Both the position numbers and the translations under genes were made by a program. Of a stretch of 64,000 nt of DNA, positions 56,801 through 64,000 are shown piece after piece. Positions within the stretch are counted from its first letter, which is position 1. Each line of letters starts with the position of its first letter. Origin of the DNA: Edaphochlamys debaryana (lineage: Eukaryota > Chlorophyta > Chlorophyceae > Chlamydomonadales); NCBI GenBank assembly GCA_016858145.1, contig JAEHOE010000049.1, positions 248,001-312,000 of the forward strand, given 5' to 3'. The notes beneath the pieces are model-generated. The model did not search any database. It had not been told where the DNA came from and worked only from the letters and a program-made list of their open reading frames with translations.

Positions 56801-57757
56801 CGTGTCCGTCCGCGGCCTGGTCCTCCCCGTCCTCGTGGCCCTCCGCGACATCGCCCCCGGGGAGCAGCTGTTGCGGGATTACGGGGCCGAGTGGTGGCGG
56901 GAGCTGGCGGGGCCGTGGGAGAGCCTCGAGTACGACGGCGTGAGCCCTGACCAGGTGAGCACTAGTCGTACATGTGCATGTCGTACAGTGCGGCGCGAGT
57001 CGTACAAGCACGGTTGCATGGATCGCGGGGACGGTACAGCGAAATCAGCCCATGGTGTGAGCTGTGTTGCTGCTGGTGCTCCCCTCCTGATGCCACGAGT
57101 CTCGGCCCTTAGTCCCAGTGTGGCGCAAGGGTTTTGCGCCGTCGGGCCCCCGACGCGTGTGCCCTGCTTCAACCCATGAGATAGGGTTTGCCTCCTGATG
57201 CCCCCGTGTCCCCTGCTTCACCCCAACCCAACCCAATCCAACAGCTGCTGCACCCGAGCGCCGGACCCGAGGGCAGCGCGGAGGACGACTCAGGGGATCC
57301 GGGCCCAGGCGTGGAGTCCGGAGGCCAGCCCATGCCCCGACCCAGCCCCTCCCTCGCAGCCGCCATAGCAGGCGGCGGCGCAACGCCCGGGCGGGGCCCG
57401 GGCCCGGGCCCAAGCGGGGCCCGCCGGGGCCCGGGTGGGGCCCGCACGCCGGAGGGAGCTGCGGCTGTGACGCCCCGAGGAGGGGCTCACGGGGGCGCGA
57501 AGGCAGGGGGAGCGGGCGCGGGGGCAGGGGCAGGCGGGTCGGGCGCGGCGACGGGAGGCACGTGGGCGAGTGGCGGAACGGAGGCAGGCAGAGGGGGAGG
57601 CGGCGGCGGCGGAGGCAGCGCTGCCAACAGCTCTGCGCTGGGGGTGCAGGCGGAGGCCGGAGCGAGGCAGGAGGCGGGGCGGGAGGCGTGTGGCCCTGCC
57701 TGGGCCTGGGCGGGGCCCGGGTCCGGGCACGCGGGCGGCGACCGGGACTCGAGCTAG
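48290..57757 (+). CDS. SET-domain protein (putative lysine methyltransferase) with repeated N-terminal modules
   Basis: Eleven exons join in frame (2080 residues): 48290-49363, 49693-49782, 50240-50362, 50557-52285, 52600-52862, 53217-54236, 54585-55431, 55619-55909, 56359-56489, 56793-56954 and 57245-57757. Residues 1-345 are a Pro/Ala-rich linker. Between 350 and 1700 several diverged globular modules are joined by poly-Ala/Gly, for example VVWKNYVLSIPVRAGRLLF..ELGVAEGRQVLLRW, LNCGKELAAGLSLRNGDLVTLV and VYDWLRAVGAVTGDRLELTGEW; the recurring G-D/Q-x-hydrophobic end recalls B3-like DNA-binding folds, but this is weak. A Lys/Arg pair (SRKRA, AKRARAD) near 1545 could be a nuclear signal. The SET core is clear: STVLGVLGGYVMP, LGYGNLGALVNDTRNDP and VALRDIAPGEQLLRDYGAEWW with the catalytic Tyr. 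NHSC is replaced by NDTR, and no post-SET Cys cluster follows, so the substrate and activity are open. Confidence 0.85.
49745..50060 (+). repeat. Three copies of an exon 3' end with donor in the SET gene
   Basis: The end of exon 49693-49782 (GACCGCGCCTTCGACGTCCC ... then a GC donor and CCCGGGGGAGAGG) recurs at about 49855-49905 and, more decayed, at about 50008-50055. The copies code RALDVPLAAQ and LDVPLGM in place of RAFDVPLAGQ. Confidence 0.82.
52267..52375 (+). repeat. Duplicated exon 3' end with donor in the SET gene
   Basis: The exon end GGCGGCAGAGGTGGG at 52276-52290 is repeated at 52358-52372, with GCAG-GC before each. Using the second donor instead would keep the open frame, so alternative splicing is possible. 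Confidence 0.75.
54525..54600 (+). repeat. Duplicated exon 5' end in the SET gene
   Basis: AGGCCCATGACT(T/C)AT occurs at 54528-54541 and 54583-54596, with a further CATGACTCATG at 54570. The second is the acceptor of exon 54585-55431. Confidence 0.65.
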
Positions 57758-57798
57758 GCCTGGGCCTGGGCCTGGGCCTGGGCCTGGGCCTGGGGACA
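57756..57798. repeat. (CTGGGC)n minisatellite after the SET stop
   Basis: Six to seven CTGGGC units directly follow the stop codon; the same hexamer is common in Gly/Pro-coding parts of nearby genes. Confidence 0.85.
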
Positions 57799-60700
57799 GA
57801 TAGATGCAGGCAGACAGGTGCAGATCCAGATGCAGGCAGATCGGATTGGACGGCCAGACATGCAGAGCGCGGGTAGGCGGATGCAGGAGGACGGGTGCGG
57901 GTAGACTGTAGTAAGGGCGGGTAGCTAGAGGGTTGGACCCCGTGTGGGGCCTTTCCAGGTACTACCGGGCTGGCATGCAGCGCAGCGCAAGGGGGGCCCG
58001 CGCTCGCATAGACCATTGCCCTCTGCGCTTGCGTAGGTAGACGGGTCTGCTCAGCCGGAGGGCTTCTATAGACAGCGGGGCGTAGTGCCGCGGTGTGTTG
58101 GAGTCGCACTGTTCGCCGACGCGAAACGCAATGTTTGGTGCAGTCAGCCCAAGAGGTTGCTGGAGGTACCGTAGGCCTTGGTGGTCGGGGCAATAGAAGG
58201 CTCCTATTCTATCACGTGGGCTGCGCGACTCCGTGACATGTGTCGCTGGAGCATGGGCGCTCCCTGCGCCCCCCTGAGCTCACGTGTGTCTAGCTAGGGT
58301 GTCTGCCGGCAGGGTCAAGGCAAATGTGCAACGGTCCCTTGAGGCACGGTCTCAGCTTGGCGAGGGCAGGGGCGAGCGCGCGGGCGCGGGAGCGGCCATG
58401 CGTGTGCAGCTGTGAATTTGCCTCCCCTTGTTGGTATGCGTCCAGCAGGCCCCGAAACGCCTGGCTGCACGTTGCAAGGAGTCCCCTCTGCAAACCCTGC
58501 GCCCCTCCTACGCGCAACCCCCTGCCACGCTCAGCCTGAGCGTGCAATTTGCACGGCGCTCTGACTGTCTGACATGAAGGCACTGCCCTGATTGACAGGC
58601 CATGGCAGAGCAAGGTGTGTGCGGCCCATTCGTTGGCTTGAGAAACCCCTGCTCTTCGCCCCCCTTCCCCGCACACCACCCGCAACCGCAACCGCATGGC
58701 TCAGTGCTCCATCCCACCACCCCGCAATGCGGCTACGTGTCACAACGTCGCAGATACGCACAACGTTGCAGATACGCGAACACGCGATCAACTGCCAGTT
58801 TGCCACATAGTCGCGCCGGCCTCCCCAGTGCCCGCCCCCCGCCCGCCTCCGCTCTTGGAAACGCTATCGTAGACGGACCCGCTTGCATTCTGCAATGTCT
58901 CGTGTGTTAGGCCGATGCCACAAGCCTGCCTCCAGGCGCCTCCCGTCTACCAAAGGTGCGCACACCCCTGTCGCGTGCTGCACTCCAACACAAACGCACC
59001 GCAGCCTTTCGTCCCGCCCTCCTGGCCCCACACCCTCGTTCGGTCCACAACGCCGTCGCAAGGACCCATGACCACACGGTAGTCAGGGAAACAAGGATCC
59101 CGCCCACGCACACGTGATCCCGGTGTTCGGTCGCCATGTGGATACAACAGGCGTGGTCCTTTCCGTCTAGCCACCGTAGTCCCGCCCTGACCCGTCCACC
59201 TCCGCGCTACCTGCTCAGCAGGCACAGCACGCTCGGGCGGCAATCATACATCGACGCACGCACGTCCCAGCGCGCAGCGCGGTTGGTACGACACAAAGTT
59301 GTGGGGGTACCACAGTACGCCAGTACCGCTGACACACGCGCACACAACGTGCGTGCGACCTGTCTGTGCCTGTTAATATGCTGTACTACGTTAGTTATTA
59401 CTGCAAACAACATGCCACATTCAGCAGCAAATGCATGAAAGACTGCTTTGCAGCGCGCCGCCGCGGCGCCTTCCATACAGGCTCAGCCCCCCGCCCCCCA
59501 ACCCAACGCGGGCCGAGCAAGACCAACCAATCGGTCTGAGCAGTCTAAGCAGCACACACCGCATCACACCGGATATCGCGCATTCAACCCAAGCATCTCA
59601 GCACCGCACCGTTCGAGGAAACATACAACGCAAGCAGCCAACCTCAGCTACATACCACCCGCAGCAGTCCGGCATTACAGTACCCCCCCTTGCAAGATGG
59701 GCACTCCAGTTGGCCCGCCAAGCATGAAAACGCAATGCTCAGCGCCTAAACTGTTGACCCAACGCACCTTGCGTCGTACAGTCGCAGACAAATGCCGTGC
59801 ACAGCCTAAAAGCCTTTCAACTCCACCTTCCCAGTCGTGACTCTTTCTCGCCGTCCTTGCCCCTTTCTTCCTTCCTTCGCACACAGCCCCGCGGACAGCG
59901 AGCCCCCTGAGCCTCCACATGAGACTGAACAAGGGTTGCTCCCAGCGAACAGCCGCACAAACACAAACGTGGATAAAGTGGATAGAAGAAACACCGTAGT
60001 CGTCTTGCAAGGCAGGCCTAGGACCCCCAACAGAAGCCCCCGATTCAGCGGGCGTTCGCTTTCGGAGTGCAAATCCCAGTCGCAAACTGGGATTTTAATC
60101 AAGAGGCAAAACTAGTGCTCAAAAAGGGCAAACACCCCAAAGAGACAGGGCTCAGCCTCCGTGCCACCTCCCCATTCCGTCCCCCTCCCCGCCCCCGCCC
60201 CCCATCACCGGTCCACGTCAGTCCCCACGGCCCCCAGTCTGCGCCCCACTCCGAAGGCACACGGCTCCTCCAAGACCACAGCTACAGAGCCTGCCGGCTT
60301 CCCCTCCAGCCTCGCCTGCCGCTCGAATTGCGCCTCCAACCGTGGGCCCAGCACTACCAGGCCCGGGCCCAACCCGGGCCCGGCACTTCAAGGCCATTAC
60401 GTTCGTTTTAAGGTTCGTTTAGGTCCAAGAAAGGGACGCTCACAAAACAAAGGCCCGTCCAAGCCGGCTTGAGCCTGACAGATCGTGTTAACTATCGTAC
60501 AGCTCTACAGCCGCGGGCAAGGCGTACGGATGTACGGCATCGTCGTGGCCCCGTGCAGACCGTACTATCTAGCTTGACACCGCCAAACACACGCCTCAAA
60601 GGGTAGTCACTGGACGCTCACATGAAGGGGATTCGCCTCAGCAGCTCACGCGCTAGCATTCACACCCATACTCAGAGTACATGCCGCTAAGTGGATGATA

Positions 60701-61036
60701 GCGGGGCCCATCGTGCGTCTGTCGCCCTCAGCACATGCCAGGACGCCAGCCCGGTACTTGCTTGGCTGCTGCCAATCTTACTAAAGAAACAACTCGCGCA
60801 GACAGTGAAGCGGTCAGCAGGGGCAACCCGCCCTGCCTGCTGCGCTGCCGTACCCCACGGCCAGATTTATTAACGCCAACCCGGGGATCAACGCCTCCTC
60901 CCCACCACCATGCACAAATGCATGCGTCTTAGCAAAGACATGGAGCATGCGCCTCTGGGGTTGTGTGTAATTGTGGGGACCGGTGAAAGCTGGTTGATAG
61001 GCGTCAGATCGGAAAACCTTCCAGCGATGCGGTTTC
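57799..61036. other. Intergenic stretch, no gene recognised
   Basis: About 3.2 kb lies between the ends of two convergent genes, with no exon chain on either strand. Base composition is clearly less GC-rich from 58.6 to 61.0 kb. The only marked structure is the hairpin at 60071-60095. Confidence 0.5.
60071..60095. other. Perfect 10-bp hairpin
   Basis: AAATCCCAGT and ACTGGGATTT flank the five-base loop CGCAA. The right arm runs into TTTTAATC. It could be a transcript-end structure or a chance inverted repeat. Confidence 0.6.
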
Positions 61037-63130
61037 TTATTGCTTGCGCCACCACGCCCCCAGCCGCTCCTCCTCCCCCGCACACCATGCGTCCACCATA
61101 GCCGCCGCCATTGCAGCCGCCGCTGCCGCTTCCGAAGCTGCCGCCGTCGCCGACGTGTCTGCCATGCCGTCGCCGCTGCCACCGCCGCTGCCGCTGCCTC
61201 CAACGCCGTACGCATTGCCGCCGGCGCACGCGTAAACCGGAGCCGTCACGTACGGGACCGGCCCCGCGGCTGGCCAGGCACTGGCAGCGATTCTAGATCC
61301 GGAATTCGAGACGGATTCCATTCCGGATTCTCCATTCGGTGCCAGGTTCCATGCATCCTGGTGGGGCGCCGGACCGCGCGCCGATATCGGCGGCAGCGCG
61401 GGTCCCTTGAAGGTCGGCCAGCTGACTGTCCATTCCGGTCCGGCTCCCAGTCCGGATCCCGAACCGGATCCCAGTCCGGTATCCGGTCCGATGTGTGCGG
61501 TGGGCGTTGGGACAGGCGCGCTGGAACCTGCGTTCCAGCTGCGCAACCGTCGTCGGTAGCCCCCGCCGGCGGCCGCCCTCCCGTGCGCTGCCGCCGCCGC
61601 TTCCGTCGCCGCCTCCGCCGCCGCGCCGCTGCCGTACGGTCGGTGACCCATGGGGCTACCCATGCAGCCGCCGCCATAGTCCGCCGGCGGGCTGAGGCCG
61701 AGCACCTCCGCCAGTGCCGCCGCGTCTGCCGCCGCCTCCGCCGCCTCCGCCTCCGCCTCCGCCGCCCGGGCCGCCGCCGCCGCCGCCGCTGCAGCCGCCC
61801 AGGCGTCCCGTGGCGGCGAGGCGGCGGCGGGCGGCGGCGTGGGCGCCGGCGACCCTTCCGGTGGCGGCGAGGAAGCCTGCCCCTGCGGCGCAAGCATGCT
61901 TTCGGAGCCGTCCGGTCCGGACAGGAATCCGGTACCGGACAGTCCGGAGCCGTCCGGTCCGTACAGAAACGTGGTTCCGGACCCGTCTAGTCGCCGCAGC
62001 CGCCTCGATCCCTTTGTGATCCGCACGCCTCCGCCAGTGGGATCCGCCGTGAACGGCGCTCCGCCGCCGCTGGCGCCGCTGGCGGTTCCGTTGAGGCCAA
62101 CGCCGAAGCCCGGCCCGGGCCCGGGCCCAGGGCGGGGGCCTGGGCCTGGGGCGAGCTGGGAGGGGTAGGGGAAATGGGTGCGTGGCGGCGGAGGCTGCGC
62201 CAGGGCGCGTGGGAGCAAGGCACTCCGCCAGGGGCCCCCAGGGCCCCCCAGGGCGGCGCTCAGGGCGGCATCGGGTTGGGAGCTCGGGTCTTGCCAGGTA
62301 GTGGCAAGGGCGCTGGCGGCCGGCGGGGGCGAGGGGGGCAGCGCGCGTGGGGCCGGGAAGGGCGGCGGCGGCGCGGGCGGGGAGGGGCGGGGCGCGGGCG
62401 GCGCGTGGCTGGGGCCGCGGCCGGTGGGGCAGGAGGCGGTGGTGATGAGCCGCGGCCGTGCTCCGCCCTGATAGCAGGGCGCGTCTCCTGCCTGCTGCAC
62501 AGCGGATTGCTGGAGCCGCGTGGGGCTGGAGGTTGGCGCTCCGCAATCGGCACCGAGGTCGGTACCTCCAGTTGCGGCTGCTGGCGTCTCCGCAAACGGG
62601 GCGAATGCTGCGAGCTGGGACCCCGCAACAAAGGGCTGCGGCACATTGCTCGGCGCCATGTCGCCGGGGTACGTGTGAGCAGGGCTGACCGCGACGACCT
62701 GCTGCGGGTATGGACTGGTAGGCTGCTGTCCCGGCTTCATTGCAGGCTGGCCGGTGCTGCCCCGCGAGCGCTTTGCCTCGCAAAGCGAGTCCTCGGCTTC
62801 ATGTACGCGCTTGTGCCCCAAACCCGGCTGATCCTGCTCCACCTCATCATCCGAGACGAGAGCTATTGCAGCCTCGAGCATCTGCGTGGTCCGCTTGGCC
62901 TGTAAACAAACGCAGAGCGATGGTGAGAGACGAGGGAGGCTGGGATGCGCACACCGACCCTAGCTCCGACTTCGCAAAAAGCCGACACCCACCTGGCTTA
63001 GCATGTCCAGTAGGTCAAAGGTCATCACAAAGCTCGTCTGGCAGAGCCTTGCAAGCCCGAAGAGCAACTCCGCAAGGCCCCCAGCCAAATCCTCGTCTCC
63101 CGACATCTCATGTCGGCGTTCTCTATACAT
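61037..63130 (-). CDS. Unrecognised Ala/Gly/Pro-rich protein, 5' end uncertain
   Basis: Two exons on the minus strand keep one frame: upstream exon ending at 62993 (SFVMTFDLLDMLSQ then GTGGGT) and 62899-61037 (AKRTTQMLEAAIALVSDDEVEQDQ onward). The frame stays open upstream to at least 63290 without an ATG (the codon at 63241 is GTG), so I take the first ATG at 63130, giving 666 residues; an earlier exon is possible. The first 70 residues look helical (GGLAELLFGLARLCQTSF), then come acidic and basic stretches (HKRVHEAEDSLCEAKRSRG, possible nuclear signal), a long Pro-rich linker, GPDGSG-type repeats near 350 and an Ala-rich helix near 400-430 (ARAAEAEAEAAEAAADAAAL). The C-terminus, MVDAWCAGEEERLGAWWRKQ, looks compact. 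No known domain is recognised. Confidence 0.6.
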
Positions 63131-64000
63131 TTGCAGTGTTGCGAGTGTGTCGGCGCTTGTCGCCGCGACCGAGAAGTCGCCGATCGGCGACCTGAAGGTT
63201 AGGTTATTCCTCCAGGTGGCTCCGTTCGTCCGAACGAGCACGTGCCGCAGTGCGACAGAGCAGTGCCCGCTACAGAGCCCATGAAGGCTGTAGAGCTTAA
63301 AAACGCCGCTTGTCTTCGAGGGTTGCCTCGAGTCCAGAGCAACCGAAGGGCCTCCACGGCCGACCTCGCCCTCATCACTCTTTGGCTCTTTAAGACACTC
63401 CGCGTGCGCTGCCGACCTCGCCGAGAAGGCGTGGCGGTACTGTTGCTTCGGGAACGTTATGCTTCGGAAATGGTAATCTGGAAACGCATCCGACTACGAT
63501 CCCAGTTGCAGGGCCGCACGGAAACGCGCGGGGCGTTTCCCGCAGGCAGCCGCAGGACCTCGGCCCACACAGCCGCGGCCTGCATACAAGCGTTAGGCTG
63601 CTGACATAGCGTGTCTTGCACGGTAGGGCCAGCCGCTCCCGATGAGCTCGACACACGCCACACCGGGCCCAACCAGGTCCATCCACCGGCCATCTCTACG
63701 CCGCATGCCTCACGCGGCCCCTGGCTCAACTCTCACAATCCCGTGCCACGTACACCTTCGTTGGAAAGCAAATTGCACTGATCGCAGCAAGTCAAGAGCT
63801 GTCAGCCGGTCCGAGTCCCACCAGCAACGGGGGTCAGCGAGGGCCTTCCCACCGCCCCCTCACGCACAGGTCCGTTGCCTTGTCCGGAGATGCACTGGGC
63901 GCACAACAAACTGAAGCGGCGCGAAGCGGCACAGGCGTCCCGGCCATTAGTCCACAACAGAGGATACGGTAGAACCCTTACCACCCTTGAATCACGCCGT
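63131..64000. other. 5' flank of the minus-strand gene, window edge
   Basis: The open frame of the preceding gene's first exon continues up to about 63290. Beyond that I see no supported coding exon to the window end. Confidence 0.4.

Overview
The window looks like nuclear DNA of a chlorophycean green alga, probably volvocine or Chlamydomonas-like. The reasons are: very GC-rich sequence; genes cut by many short GT-AG (and some GC-AG) introns; Ala/Gly/Pro-rich low-complexity protein linkers; TGTAA polyadenylation-type signals after several stops; and LINE remnants that also end in TGTAA. There is no bacterial operon structure. Most long open frames are shadows of GC-rich codon usage. I rebuilt the genes exon by exon from splice sites, frame continuity and protein motifs.

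Layout: (1) 217-1929 (+), the 3' part of a Ser/Thr protein kinase. (2) 5704-8149 (+), a secreted germin-like cupin with all four metal ligands. (3) 9613-18335 (+), a 20-exon, 1244-aa protein ending in an EXD1/Egalitarian-like 3'-5' exonuclease fold that seems to lack its catalytic acids. (4) 20131-22385 (+) and 23793-27379 (+), two unrecognised low-complexity proteins, each preceded by a copy of the same ~240-bp GGGACC-rich direct repeat. (5) 28727-38206 (-), an 18-exon, 909-aa ACAD10/ACAD11/IBR3-type protein: aminoglycoside phosphotransferase-like kinase domain, a Cys-rich linker, an acyl-CoA dehydrogenase domain and a C-terminal AKL tripeptide suggesting the peroxisome. (6) 38.9-46.2 kb, a repeat island: a ~1.43-kb inverted repeat, three intron-containing tRNA-Thr(CGT)-like genes, a decayed LINE fragment and a clean 5'-truncated LINE insertion with a 12-bp target-site duplication. 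(7) 48290-57757 (+), an 11-exon, 2080-aa SET-domain protein with several diverged repeat modules. (8) 61037-63130 (-), an unrecognised Ala/Gly/Pro-rich protein with uncertain 5' end.

The most unusual pattern cuts across genes. In the exonuclease-like, ACAD and SET genes, short segments at exon ends (last or first 20-60 coding bases plus splice site) have been tandemly copied into the neighbouring intron, often leaving a decoy splice site. I count at least twelve such cases. No pathway links the genes; they look like independent nuclear genes. The kinase and cupin genes lack the exon-edge copies. All assignments rest on reading the sequence only; no database search or transcript evidence was available.
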